This document shows positions 37,283 to 47,343 of a stretch of DNA of 50,248 nucleotides, piece after piece. Position numbers and translations under genes: made by a program. Source of the stretch: Paulinella micropora (taxonomy: Eukaryota; Cercozoa; Imbricatea; Euglyphida). The notes under the pieces were generated by a model, which ran no database searches, was not told the DNA's origin, and saw nothing but the letters and a program-made list of their open reading frames with translations. Location: contig BJOX01000298.1 in NCBI GenBank assembly GCA_009731375.1, positions 26,737 to 76,984 of the forward strand, read 5' to 3'. Position 1 is the first letter of the stretch. Every line of letters starts with the position of its first letter.

Positions 37283-38848
37283 TCAGCAGAAGTCATCATA
37301 GTGCAGCCTATCTGCCATTCTTTGAGGCGACCCGAAAAGATGTGTCCCTAAACGAACTTTGCAAGGTTTTCCCCGAGAAGTTTTCCCGCAGCATTGCTTC
37401 GTGCTTGAAATTCTCGCAGCCTGATTATCCTTGCTTGTCGTTTTGGTTGTTGTTATTGTTTGTGGATCTTGTTGTGTGGCTTTCTTCTCTCTTTCTTTCT
37501 TTGTTGGTGCGTTGTTTGGACGTGGAGTGTTGTTCAGTGATGGTGTAGCTACACCTATCTCCCTACCTACCAATGTTTTGGTCACACTCCTGTCTTGGTT
37601 TGATGTTGGTTTTTGTTTGTTCTTGTTTTCTCTCTGTGGGGGTGGAGGCATGAGCAGAGAGGGCTCCACAGCAACAGGTGTAGGCAACGAAGGCAATGAA
37701 ATTGTTCTTATCGTGTTTGCCCTCTCTACTCCTCTTGCTGGTGTTCGTGATTTTGTTTCGTTGTTGTGTGTTGGTGTCGTGGGGGCAGGCAGTAGTATGA
37801 TAGGAGGTGGAGCAGGTGCATCACCATCATCATCACTCTCATCAACTAGCTCACCACCACCACCATGCAAAACAAACACAGTTCCTTCAAACAAATCAAC
37901 GTCTTCTTCTTCCCCTTGCTCTTCCTCACCTACTCCCTCTAGACCATCAACCTGATCTATTGCTTCGTCCTCTAGCACAATAACTCTCTCTTCCACGGGA
38001 ATATCTCTCCCGTTATCCTCACCCTGTGCTAACACCATTGTTTTGGCACGAGGACATTGAGCACGATTGTGCTTTTTGCCCTTGCAACGCGTGCAAGGCA
38101 ATCTTGGGCACGTCGCGCGCCAATGATCCTTTGCCCCACACTTGTAGCAACCACCCTTCTCTTCCTCACCCTCGCTCTCCTTAGCTACAAAAGTACTCTG
38201 AGCTGGTCTGCGAACGAGTGTGGATGTGTTGGGTTTGTGTGTCATCTGCCTAGTTTGGTTTCCACGAGATTCCGGACCAGAATTTAGACGGAAATTTTGC
38301 CAGACTTGGCGGATGACTCTCTCTACTTCACGGTGGTTCATACGGTCCTCGCGACCGAGGTGGTACACCATAGTATCCAACCCCGCGAAAACTGTATGCT
38401 TCTTAAACTTCATCAAGAGGAAAGAAGAGAAAAATTCGTCAGGAATTTTACCCCCGTAATCCCTTTGAATACACTCTTCAAGATACTTATTTCTATCCAG
38501 CCACAACTCAATGTCCCCTCTTGGGCAGGATGAAATGAAAACAAGCATACGCTTTATCATTCCTGCTGCGTTGGCACCCCCATACCGGCGCTTGACAAGC
38601 ACAATCATGCGTATAGGGTTGCCATCGGAGACAGTCATGCATAAAGCTATGAGTGTTGGATGCTTGAAGGCAACAGAAATGTAAAGGCTTAGCTTACGCA
38701 TAGCTTTTGCGTGTTCTTTGCGTTCTTTCAAATTACGTCTTCTCGCTCTTCTTTCTTTCTTTGACCTACTTCGTTCTTTCGGTCGTAATCTTGCATCTTG
38801 GCTCTCTTTTGCTTTAGAGGCCTCAGCGTTTGTTGTCTTTTTACCCAC
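37283..38848 (-). CDS. Copia gag (capsid and zinc knuckles)
   Basis: A basic N-terminal region is followed by a gag-like segment (HTVFAGLDTMVYHLGR, VIRQVWQNFRLNS) and two CCHC-type knuckles, CYKCGAKDHWRATCP and CTRCKGKKHNRAQCP. A Pro/Thr-rich C-terminal half follows. The frame extends upstream without ATG (DEQFSTESDTSDSD), so the N-terminus lies in the overlapping frame 38728-39156 (MSLAREKTG...), whose ATG is five bases from the 5' LTR. Confidence 0.88.
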   Translation of the reverse strand: MGKKTTNAEASKAKESQDARLRPKERSRSKKERRARRRNLKERKEHAKAMRKLSLYISVAFKHPTLIALCMTVSDGNPIRMIVLVKRRYGGANAAGMIKRMLVFISSCPRGDIELWLDRNKYLEECIQRDYGGKIPDEFFSSFLLMKFKKHTVFAGLDTMVYHLGREDRMNHREVERVIRQVWQNFRLNSGPESRGNQTRQMTHKPNTSTLVRRPAQSTFVAKESEGEEEKGGCYKCGAKDHWRATCPRLPCTRCKGKKHNRAQCPRAKTMVLAQGEDNGRDIPVEERVIVLEDEAIDQVDGLEGVGEEEQGEEEDVDLFEGTVFVLHGGGGELVDESDDDGDAPAPPPIILLPAPTTPTHNNETKSRTPARGVERANTIRTISLPSLPTPVAVEPSLLMPPPPQRENKNKQKPTSNQDRSVTKTLVGREIGVATPSLNNTPRPNNAPTKKEREKKATQQDPQTITTTKTTSKDNQAARISSTKQCCGKTSRGKPCKVRLGTHLFGSPQRMADRLHYDDFC

Positions 38849-39156
38849 TTCGGGGGATGGTGTCTTAGTCTTAGATTCTGTACCTGATGCTGAGTCACTA
38901 TCGCTAGTGTCTGACTCTGTACTGAACTGTTCATCAACTCTGAATCCTGACTCATCCCATGGGTACCTTTCTTCAGCTTTCTCTGGATGCTTTGCAATAT
39001 GAAACTGACTATGTCCCCTAGCTGTGAACTCTCAGACGTTGCTACCATCTTAAACGTGAATTCCCAAGTTTGAAACCGGTCCTCAAAGACCTGTTCAAGC
39101 TCAGGAATGTTGTTTATATGGTTTTTCTTACCTGTCTTCTCGCGTGCAAGGCTCAT
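38728..39156 (-). CDS. Copia gag N-terminal frame (frame-shifted against the rest of gag)
   Basis: It starts ATG at 39156 and contains IPELEQVFEDRFQTWEFTF and VSFILQSIQRKLKKG. Its downstream part reads poorly (His/Arg-rich) because the true frame changes near 39000-39040 to that of 37283-38848. Confidence 0.7.
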   Translation of the reverse strand: MSLAREKTGKKNHINNIPELEQVFEDRFQTWEFTFKMVATSESSQLGDIVSFILQSIQRKLKKGTHGMSQDSELMNSSVQSQTLAIVTQHQVQNLRLRHHPPKWVKRQQTLRPLKQKRAKMQDYDRKNEVGQRKKEEREDVI

Positions 39157-39163
39157 TAACCGA
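39148..39163 (-). promoter_or_regulatory. Candidate primer binding site next to the 5' LTR
   Basis: Across the LTR edge in element sense the sequence is CGGTTAATGAGCC. It differs by one extra A from GGTTATGAGCC, the complement of an initiator tRNA-Met anticodon stem-loop. Drosophila copia is known to use an internal half of this tRNA. This rests on a short match. Confidence 0.4.
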
Positions 39164-39697
39164 CAGAGTAGCAGTTCTTCCGAGCCGGAAGACTTACTAG
39201 ACTACGGGCAATGGTACTCGCTGGATTAAAAGGTATTTTGCGCAGAGGGTGGACAATGCAGTGAAGCAATTGACCACACTCTATAAGCAATAACTAATAC
39301 AGGCGTCCCAGTATTTACTATTCCGTTATTATATTCCAAGTGTTCTCAGTTCACTTTTGCAGTTTGGTTACCTTTTAATACTGAATACAAACAGTGCTGC
39401 TTGAGCACAAGAACTACAATCCCTATCCGTTCCATCTATTGTTATCCGTTCTATAATTGGTTGGTCTACATAGGTCCCGACGGAGACCAACTCTGTTCTA
39501 GATAAATTAAGAAGGTCTAGAAAGGATGAATTGTAGATTGTGCAACTGTAAGTTGCACATTCTTCCTGTACTCGTAGAGAAATATGGTATTATATTGGCA
39601 AATGGTAAGGAGGGCCGGCAGAGAATAGGTTTACGTGAATTTGCCACAAAGGACAAATCCAGTAACGGAAATTCTCGGTTACGGTATATTTCCGACG
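39161..39697 (-). repeat. Copia 5' LTR (537 bp)
   Basis: It matches 30709-31249 over its length except for a 4-bp deletion (after AATAACTA) and a few substitutions. It should carry the element's promoter. I see no certain TATA box. Confidence 0.93.
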
Positions 39698-39966
39698 CCG
39701 AGTGTGTTGTTTTTTGTCTTTTGTGTGGTGGAGTGGTGCACCTGGGGCTCTCCGACATGGGCAATTGGGACCCAGACAGTTGTTTGGCCTCCGGCGGCGC
39801 CCCCGCTATCGGCTGGCCTTCCTGCCTCTGGTCCGATGCTTTCCCCGTTCCGACCGCGACGACTTGCATTAGCAAGTGCCACCGCGATGACGCACACCGA
39901 CGCCACGCACGCTAATAGAAACGCTAGATATTGCTCCAGAGCCGTTTGCATGCCTATAGGTGGCAT
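39698..39966 (-). pseudogene. Interrupted open frame, 5' part, split by the copia element
   Basis: The frame ending SESPRCTTPPHKRQKTTHS at the insertion point continues on the far side of the element (30708 leftward) as DAKGAEIIPEG when one copy of CCGAG is removed. In the overlapping frame starting at 39966 there is a hydrophobic segment (LAFLLACVASVCVIAVALA), which may be chance. The product is unknown. The Ser/Pro/Lys composition recalls the N-terminal part of the Ty3 protein at 46-5826. Confidence 0.5.
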
Positions 39967-40700
39967 AGTGACATTAATGTCTGTAGATTTGTGAGCCTAT
40001 AAAATGTGAGCAAGGGCAGTGTACTTTCTGTTGTATGTGTGTTATTTGTCGTCTTTACACACTGCTTACTCCTTTCTACACTTGACAACAGGGGGATTAG
40101 AGCGCAACAATAGCTCTTAAATCCCTTCTCCTGTCCGTGCACGTTTGAATGCCTCGGAATCAAATAAGGATCGAGCTGTTTGGTATAAGGGACACTGTAG
40201 TATATGAATGAAGTATATATATGCTTATGGCTCATGGTATTTTTTCCACCTTCCACCCAAACAACGGGATCGAAAGGGCGTGACATAAATGATATAACAT
40301 TCTGTGGGGAATAATCTATCACAACCCACACATGCCAGAGCCGCGGGAGGCGGGCTAGCAACTCGGGAGGAGGCGAGTGTTATGTGCAATTGCTAGGCTG
40401 AGCTAGCCAGAATTATTCCGACCCATGGTGGTAACACCAACTACCGACCCGTCAAGATACCTTTAGGGCCGTCGCACCCCACTGGGCGGGGCAGGGTTAT
40501 TTTTCCCGTATGTTATATCATGTTAGGTCAAACCCCCCCTTCTCGTAGAAGAGCGGACTTAGGTAGTATTCCAAACAAGAGAGGTATCTTCGGGTGTGTT
40601 CCTGGTATGGAAGTGGCTAGGTTGTCGCTCGGTGCGGTTGCGCCAGGTACCCCTATACTACACGTATTTTTGCTATGCGCTTCATCGATCAGCACCTCGA
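39967..40700. other. Non-coding, likely 3' end of the second Ty3 element
   Basis: No gene is recognised. It follows the stop of the Ty3 fragment on the minus strand, so a 3' UTR or LTR could be here, but no second copy is available to define it. Confidence 0.4.
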
Positions 40701-42620
40701 CTATTTCCGACCGCGTTTGGACTTTGCGGCTTGGCCTAGCCTGCTGTGCTTGTATTTGCCCGGTGCTGGTGCCCCTATGAGACTGGTGGAAATGCCTTCC
40801 GCGGCGATCTCGTCCCATACCCTGAGGGGGATTCGACCATGTTGGAGATCAAACGGATAGTTTAACACCATGCGCGGCCATACCTGGATTTTCCAGGGTT
40901 TATATCAGGGCGATTTATCGGTAATGCACTTCCAGAACGTTTCTACGTCCTTCCCGTCTAGGAAAACTGGGTAGAAAATCCGGGATTCGGGATCGTCGAG
41001 ATCCTGGTGTGATCGATAGAATTGGAGGATGGGTGGTTCGGCCGTGGTCGCTTTGTGCGCTCTGGTGGCGCGGACCTTCTGTTCCCATTCATTGACTTTC
41101 ATTAGGAAGAAGTCATTTAGGCAATCGTCGCCTACGTGGGCCGTTGGTGGACGGAGGATGTATATCTTTCACACGTGCCAATGAATGGTCTTGACGTCCT
41201 CGCCTTTCTCGAGCTTGGACTCACCCTGTGGGCGCTGAGGGGCTATGTCCTTCTTTTCCTCCTGTTCGGTCTGCGGATGTATGTCCGGCCGCGGAGCTAT
41301 GCTGCTGGGGATGATCCGTCGTGGTCGACGTCCATTCCCTCTTGGCTGGGTGCCGATGCTGCGTTACTCTCCGCAACCGGGATCGGCTGATCGGGGTTAT
41401 CTTTCGCCTCGGCCGTCTTATCGCGGCGCTTGGGCGGGACACGCAAGCTAACGTTCAGCTTTTGGATAGCATCCGCCATAGTCTCGTTACGGTCGAGCAT
41501 GGGGTTAAAGTGCATTAAGCGTCGGACCGGAACCACCAGTGTCTTGCTCTTACCCTGTATATATTATATTCGGTAGGTCAGGATCCCTACTTGTTCCACC
41601 ACTGTGTAGGGTCCCTGCCACACGGGGAAGAGTTTAACACTGACAGAGTTGGGGACCTGCGGGACGTACAGGAATACGAGATCCCCCGCATGGTATTCGC
41701 CCGATTCGTACTTGACCTTGGAAGGTTTGTTCTGATTGCGGTGGTTAGCCTCTTCAGCCTCTCTGGCCTTGGCCACATAGTGTCGAGCTTCCGCCATCAC
41801 CCGTAGGCGACATGCAAAGAGCTCATCGTGTTCTAGGAATCCACCTTCCGGGCGGTGCGGTAGCACCATATCTTCCGCGATGCGTAGGTGGCGGCAGTAC
41901 ATGAGTAAGTTCGGTGAAGCGCCAGTGGTATTCCCATCCAACGCTTTCGATCCCGTGTTGTTCATGGAAAACACAAAGGACGGAAGTGTCTTGTGCTAAA
42001 TATGTTGGTTATCCCAGCTATATTGCTGAAGAGCAGCTTTGAGCGGTCTATAGACCCTCTCGATCTTGCCGTTGCTCTCCGGCGAGTACGCCGTGACATA
42101 TTTCCACTTAAAGCCCCACGCTGCAGACAGCTGTGCCGAAAGCTCATTGGTGAACTCCGAGCATCTATCACTGTATACGTTTTTGGGCACTCCAGTGTAC
42201 TGAAAGACGTGATCGTTCAATGCTTTGCACGTCGATGCTGCGTCCTTCTCCTTAAACGGGACCGCGAACACGTAGTTCAAAAAACAGTCCATGGCGGTTA
42301 GGATGTACCGGAACTTTTACTTATGATGTTCCGACCGTGGTAAAAGGCTCACAAAGTCGATGTGTAGGGTTTCAAAAAGATCTTCTGTAAGGTTGTAGGT
42401 ATCATACAGGCCCTTCTGAGAGTTTGGGTCAGGGAATTTGGTTTTTTTACAGTGTTCGCAGGAGTCCACTGTTTCTGCTATGACCTTTTGCATACCATGC
42501 CACCAAAACTTTCGTGAAAGGAATCACTACATTTTGTTCCTTCCTAGGTGAGAGTTCAAGGTGGAGCGATGTGTGGCACTTGGATTCGAGTCGGGCACTG
42601 TTTTTAAAATATGTTATATG
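40701..42620 (-). pseudogene. Decayed Ty3/gypsy integrase and C-terminal tail
   Basis: On the minus strand: a zinc-finger remnant (SRKFWWHGMQKVIAETVDSC, EHCKKTK), the core start LHIDFVSLLPRSEHH, a TAA stop at 42317, then YVFAVPFKEKDA, NVYSDRCSEFTNELS (second Asp) and ESNGKIERVYRPLKA (Glu). Next come HAGDLVFLYVPQVPNSVSVK and GPYTVVEQVG. The tail follows: ILQFYRSHQDLDDPESR, a TGA at 40905-40907, then IQVWPRMVLNYPFDLQHG and IPLRVWDEI..GAPAPGK, stop at 40701. RT and RNase H are absent. It is clearly related to the element at 46-5826 but well diverged, with stops and frame changes, so it is dead. Confidence 0.93.
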
Positions 42621-42945
42621 TTTCGAAAGTACTTTTTCATTAGATTGATCCTTTTGTTTCATTGTTTTAGTTTTGCCTGAACGTTTTCGTTCCTCCGGAC
42701 AGGTTCATGATCAAGAATTTCATTCTAGTTTCCACCGCTACTTGGAGTGTGTTTGATGACATCAGTTCCGGAAAATATGTCATAAAAATCACTTGCTTGA
42801 GCCAAAATTGCAACGCTGCATTGTTTTTCGATAGCTGAAATTTTAACTGCTTTCATGATGTTTTTTTTCACGTTTACCCCAGTTAAAAAAGAAAATTTCA
42901 ATACATTACAGAAATTTTTTACCCTAAATTACCGTATGTTGGCAG
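42621..42945. other. Non-coding stretch
   Basis: Nothing is recognised. Upstream pol sequence of the Ty3 fragment is missing, so it was truncated or deleted here. Confidence 0.4.
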
Positions 42946-43310
42946 GTCCAAGTACTACTAGTACTACTAGTACTAATACTGTAGTATTACATATACTAGT
43001 ACTAGTAATACTACTACTAGTACTACTGCACTAGTACTACGTCTAGTAGTAGTACGAGTACATATACGTCTAGTACGTATATATATTATATTCTAGCTAT
43101 ATATATATATATTATATATATATAATATATATATCGATATTGTATAATTAATATTATATATAACGTAGTACTAGAATAGTAATACATAGTAAGTATACTA
43201 GTATAAGTAGTACGTATACTCCTACTATAGCTAGGTACTAGCTATAGCTATATATATCTAGTATATATAATACTAGTACTAGTACTAGTACTATAGCTAG
43301 TACACATCTT
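42946..43310. repeat. CTAGTA/TACTAG and TATA palindromic low-complexity block
   Basis: It is built of overlapping ACTAGT, TACTAG, GTACTA and (TA)n motifs, almost every stretch of which is self-complementary. No period is fixed. Confidence 0.88.
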
Positions 43311-43354
43311 GATCATGAGTTTCTAGAGTTAAGTTTCACTACAAGTACGGAATA

Positions 43355-44795
43355 CCATCACTAACTTTTTGTAGTGATGATCACTACAAAAAGTTAGTGA
43401 TACATCACTAAAAAAACGTAGTGATCATCACTACAATAAGGAAAATTTTGAGGTAGTGATCATCACTACGCCTCCATTCTCCTTAATTCAACAAATGTAG
43501 TGATATCACTACGGCATCCCCTAGATTCTCCCTCATCACTAAACGACGTAGTGATGATCACTACCTCAAAATGGAAGTGTTTCCGGATGTAAAGGTCGAC
43601 TGCTGTGCAAAACGTAGTGATTTTAGTGATGATCACTTGTTAAGTGATGATCACTAAAAAGTTAGTGCCCATCACTACATATTTAGTGACCGTCACTACA
43701 TATTTAGTGACCGTCACTAGCAAGCACTGCTAGAACTCGATTTTTGAAAAATAAAAAAAAAATAGTGATGGTCACTAAAAATAAGTAGTGATGATCACTA
43801 CAATTTTTGAATTATGCATCAGTAAAAAGCTAGTGATGATCACTAAAAAAGTAGTGACCATCACTAGCAACAGTTTTTGAATGTATCTTCGCCGGTGTCT
43901 CTAGTGATCGTCACTACAAAAGTAGTGCCCATCACTTATGAATTGAGTGCTCGTCACTTAACGGTAAAATAATTAATAAATCGACGAAACGTAGTGCCGA
44001 TCATTACAAAAGATAGTGCTGATCACTTAAAAAATTAGTTCAAACAAAAAAGTTTGTAGTGATGATCACTACATTTTCGTAGTGCCCATCACTAACAAAA
44101 GGTAGTGATGGTCACTACACCACCGTAGTGCTCATCACTACATCCTGTTAGTGATGATCACTACAAATGTAGTGCTCATCACTACTAGTGTAGTGCTGAT
44201 CACTACATACTGTTAGTGATGATCACTATACAAATGTAGTGCTCATCACTACCTAATAGTATTGCATAGTGATCATCACTAACAGTATGTAGTGATGATC
44301 ACTACAAATGTAGTGCTCATCACTACTAGTGTAGTGCTCATCACTACCATACTGTTAGTGACATGTAGTGCTCATCACTAACTGTTGCATAGTGCTCATC
44401 ACTAACAGTATGTAGTGATGAGCACTACAAATGTAGTGCTCATCACTACCTGTTGCATAGTGATCATCACTAACAGTATGTAGTGATGAGCACTACACCA
44501 GTAGTGATGAGCACTACACAATGTAGTGCTCATGACTAACTGTTGTTAGTGATGATCACTAAATATGTAGTGCTTGTCACTACCTGTTGTTAGTGATGAC
44601 CACGAAACACCTGTAGTGCCCATCACTACTCTTGGAAGTGATGGGAACTACAGTTATTTAGTGCTCATCACTATACTTGGCTGGTAACAGTGACTTCAGT
44701 AGTAGTGAGCCATCGCCACAATAATTAGTTAAGTGACAGTCACTACAGTCATAGTACTCACCACTACATTATTAGTGATGATCACTACTACATTC
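43355..44795. repeat. Swarm of AGTG-N5-CACT imperfect palindromes
   Basis: Dozens of 13-bp units such as AGTGATGATCACT, AGTGCTCATCACT, AGTGACCATCACT and AGTGATGGTCACT, usually extended by TA on both sides, occur at irregular short spacing. The halves AGTGAT and ATCACT are reverse complements around one central base. Spacer sequences are partly shared (CAAATGTAGTGCTCATCACT), giving local higher-order repeats near 44130-44500. Confidence 0.93.
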
Positions 44796-44885
44796 TTACT
44801 GACTTCCTGATAGCCGAAATTAACGCAAAAAACCTAGTCATGTTTTACTTGACATACGTAGTGACAAAGAAAGTGCTACCACCTG

Positions 44886-45518
44886 TCAACCTGCCCTGGC
44901 GATCATTTCTGCCCGCTTTGTACTTGGCTTACCGCTTCGTTTCGTTCCTGTTAGAACTGTTGGAACGTTTGTATCATTTTCTTTGTCATTTACTAGGTCA
45001 ACGTAGACATGACTAGGTTTTTTACTTTCACTCTTCGGGGGCTTGACACGTTGTGTTGCGACCGTCTTCATTCTTTCCTTTGGATTACTAACTACACATG
45101 GTCTTGCCGTTGCAGATGCTGCCAGTACAAAATCTTGGAGCTGTTGTTTGGTCATTTTTAAATATTTTGGCTTCGTGTGGGTGTCCCAGCCAGGCCAACT
45201 ATAAACCACTTCTCCACTTAAGCCGTTGTCCTTGGCTTTTTGGTTAAAAGGCCAAACACCCTTCAATTTTTGCCCGTTCTGCATGGGCCACTTGCTGTGC
45301 TGGTATATCTGCACAATCACATGATCGTCACCGACAAACTCATCTTCGAAGCCGTAAACGCACAGTCCTGGATCCCCGTATTCGAACTCGCCGCCTGCTG
45401 CCAGTACCACGATATGCAGCTCCGGGTGGACTCCCCGTACAGACTGCAAGGTGTATTTCTGCACTAGCAGCACAGCAAGCATTTGGTAAAGCACATACAG
45501 GGTGATAAGATGTAGCAC
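44886..45518 (-). CDS. Unrecognised protein-coding exon(s)
   Basis: The frame has natural composition: HPELHIVVLAAGGEFEYG, VGDDHVIVQIYQHSKWPMQN and VYSWPGWDTHTKPKYLK, followed by a basic C-terminal tail (KPPKSESKKPSHVYVDL, then KRSGKPSTKRAE) that could be a nuclear signal. The stop is at 44886. The hydrophobic start (LHLITLYVLYQMLAVLLVQ) may be intron, since a TGCTAGTGCAG acceptor precedes KYTLQSVRG. No family is recognised. It is probably a 3' exon of the locus extending to 46948 or a separate gene. Confidence 0.6.
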   Translation of the reverse strand: MLHLITLYVLYQMLAVLLVQKYTLQSVRGVHPELHIVVLAAGGEFEYGDPGLCVYGFEDEFVGDDHVIVQIYQHSKWPMQNGQKLKGVWPFNQKAKDNGLSGEVVYSWPGWDTHTKPKYLKMTKQQLQDFVLAASATARPCVVSNPKERMKTVATQRVKPPKSESKKPSHVYVDLVNDKENDTNVPTVLTGTKRSGKPSTKRAEMIARAG

Positions 45519-45527
45519 CTGTCACTA

Positions 45528-45644
45528 AATCTTTGTCTTCAATGCCCACTGTTCTAGTCGCTCTCTGAAAGCCTGCTCCGTCATTTCCAAATGCTCATCA
45601 TACAATGCTCCCTCAATTTCTAGTTCCGTGAGATGTGAGTTTTC
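45528..45644 (-). CDS. Possible exon upstream of the unrecognised frame
   Basis: After a pyrimidine-rich CCCGTTTAG acceptor, the frame reads ENSHLTELEIEGALYDEH and later FRERLEQWALKTK before a TAG. It looks like a charged helix. It may splice to the 44886-45518 frame. Confidence 0.45.
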
Positions 45645-45666
45645 CTAAACGGGAAAATAACACAAA

Positions 45667-45667
<1 letters not shown>

Positions 45668-45719
<52 letters not shown>
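45668..45719. repeat. (GA)n array
   Basis: About 50 bp of GA, just upstream of a possible exon acceptor in the minus sense. Confidence 0.95.
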
Positions 45720-45721
<2 letters not shown>

Positions 45722-45725
45722 TACT

Positions 45726-45945
45726 TATCTTGACATGCTATGCATTAAGTGATCATCACTAACTTCTAAGTGACCATCACTACCCTCTAAGTGACCATCA
45801 CTATCCTCTAAGTGACCATCACTAACCTCTAAGTGACCATCACTAACCTCTAAGTGAACATCACTAACTGCTCGTCATTACATGCTTAGTAACCATCACT
45901 TATCCGTTAGTGATGAACACTAATATTGTAGTGATCATCACTAGC
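45726..45945. repeat. Intronic composite copy 1: lead sequence and 21-bp palindrome array
   Basis: It starts TCTTGACATGCTATGCATTA, then has about ten units of the kind CTCTAAGTGACCATCACTAA. The same lead and array recur at 46985 and 47641. An (ATT)n run at 45971-46012 follows. Confidence 0.9.
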
Positions 45946-45971
45946 ATTCAGCCACAAATTTTATTGTTATC

Positions 45972-46013
<42 letters not shown>

Positions 46014-46030
46014 TGATAACTGGCTATGCC

Positions 46031-46948
46031 TCAACCTTGCTTGGCAATGCGTTCCATGAGCAGAAACGCGTACACCTGTCCACTTCCCGCTGCTTTAACA
46101 CCAGTTCTGTATGATTTCAGGAAAAACCCTTGCGAGAGCAAAGCTCCAAGAGTATCCCTGTGGTGGTGGGACATGCTGTTTGATTTACAGCTATCAGTAA
46201 CCATGATATACTTTACCCGCTCGTCCTTGATTATTTTCAACAGGACTTTATGCTTATGGGCTGGTTTCCAACCTTTCCAGAACAAGAACACAACACACAA
46301 GAACACAACACACAAGAACACTGTTATGTTCTTGTTCCAGTTCAACGCACGTGGTATTAAACCAACGCGAGCGGCTTGAGCTTCTACACCCCATCGAATA
46401 GCAGGCAACTCCTTCGACCACACAACGCGGTTGATAGATGGATTGTATGAACTTATTGAGCAGAAACAGCTCTTATCTAAACCAACCCCTATCAAGTTAT
46501 CATGTGCGGCCCACAATACGCTGTATTTTTCATACCTGCTAAGGAATGCTATCTCAAAATGTCTGGTCTCTATGCCAGCGACTGCAGCCCAATCATCGCT
46601 CAAGGCAAAAAGAAGCACATCTCCCGATGCACACCCAATATCCAATAGACACATGTCTTTTTTTTCATCCCTGGGGATCCCTGCGAAACATGTCGCAAGG
46701 GATTGACTAGTCAAGGTCCCACCGATCCCATCACCTACACTACCAAGGTCCCTAATAGGTAAAGGTCCCCTCAACTGTTGCGTTAGTCGCACCCGCCAGG
46801 CAGGAGCGGGCGGAAGAAACCGAGGATTAGAATTCCCACAATCCTCATGAACGCATACAGTGACACAAAACCTATTCATGTTGCCACAGCTGGTACAAAC
46901 CCAAGGTGGCATTTCCGATTCCACTTCCAACGCCGAGGTACCACCAAC
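46031..46948 (-). CDS. Zinc-finger and class-I (possibly DOT1-like) methyltransferase
   Basis: Numbering is from the TTG at 46930; the frame is open to the acceptor TTTGGCAG at 46949, so the true start is in an earlier exon. A RanBP2-like finger occupies residues 10-31 (PPWVCTSCGNMNRF, then C.HEDCGN). SAM-binding motif I is LLDIGCASGDVLL (95-107), followed by AGIET (118-122), resembling the G.E acidic loop of DOT1-type lysine methyltransferases. Later segments VVWSKELPAIRW and VLLKIIKDERVKYIMVTDS fit the rest of a Rossmann fold. A hydrophobic run (VFLCVVFLCVVFLF) comes from a small GTGTTCTTGT repeat and may be an expansion or intron. TGA stop at 46031. The substrate is unknown; a chromatin role is inferred from the finger and neighbours. 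Confidence 0.65.
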   Translation of the reverse strand, partial: VGGTSALEVESEMPPWVCTSCGNMNRFCVTVCVHEDCGNSNPRFLPPAPAWRVRLTQQLRGPLPIRDLGSVGDGIGGTLTSQSLATCFAGIPRDEKKDMCLLDIGCASGDVLLFALSDDWAAVAGIETRHFEIAFLSRYEKYSVLWAAHDNLIGVGLDKSCFCSISSYNPSINRVVWSKELPAIRWGVEAQAARVGLIPRALNWNKNITVFLCVVFLCVVFLFWKGWKPAHKHKVLLKIIKDERVKYIMVTDSCKSNSMSHHHRDTLGALLSQGFFLKSYRTGVKAAGSGQVYAFLLMERIAKQG

Positions 46949-46984
46949 CTGCCAAACATATTATTACTATTATTATTACTATTC

Positions 46985-47148
46985 CTCTTGACATGTTATG
47001 CATTAACCTCTAAGTGACCATCACTTACCTCTAAGTGACCATCACTAACGTCAAAGTGACCATCACTAACTTCAAAGTGACCATCACTAACTTCATAGTG
47101 ACCATCACTAGCTTCATAGTGACCATCACTAACCTCTAAGTGACCGCA
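46985..47148. repeat. Intronic composite copy 2
   Basis: CTCTTGACATGTTATGCATTA is followed by seven or so 21-bp units containing AGTGACCATCACT. It lies between AAT/ATT repeats and the 46948 acceptor, which is only about 40 bp away. Confidence 0.9.
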
Positions 47149-47149
47149 C

Positions 47150-47247
47150 GCGCATCTGAATTAATATGACATTGTTCACGGCAGCGGCGTCAAGGCTAAG
47201 CAAAAAGAAGGCAACATTATGCCTTCTCCTTGCATAGCCACCAGAAA
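47150..47247 (-). CDS. Possible exon between the SET and methyltransferase frames
   Basis: After a TCACTAG acceptor one frame reads SGGYARRRHNVAFFLLSLDA and continues NNVILIQMR to a GTGCGG donor in phase 0, matching the 46948 acceptor. Its start phase does not fit the SET exon donor, so the link is unproven. Confidence 0.3.
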
Positions 47248-47273
47248 CTAGTGAGAATTCCGAGAAGACACTA

Positions 47274-47274
47274 T

Positions 47275-47343
<69 letters not shown>

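Larger units (their letters stand above)
30709..39697 (-). mobile_element. Ty1/copia LTR retrotransposon, nearly full length
   Basis: Two direct LTRs (30709-31249 and 39161-39697) flank, on the minus strand, gag, protease, integrase, RT and RNase H in the copia order. A 5-bp CCGAG duplication lies on each side, and a GAGGGGGAG polypurine tract touches the 3' LTR. The LTRs differ by a handful of substitutions and one 4-bp indel, about 1.5% by eye, so insertion was recent. Coding frames are broken several times, some at homopolymers, so either the copy is dead or the assembly has small errors. It interrupts another open frame. Confidence 0.95.

Noticed and set aside
32533-38533. Plus-strand open frames across the copia element
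   Set aside because: They are shadows antisense to gag, protease, integrase and RT frames.
43355-44795. CRISPR array
   Set aside because: The repeats are short, variable in sequence and spacing, in a eukaryotic setting, and there are no cas genes.
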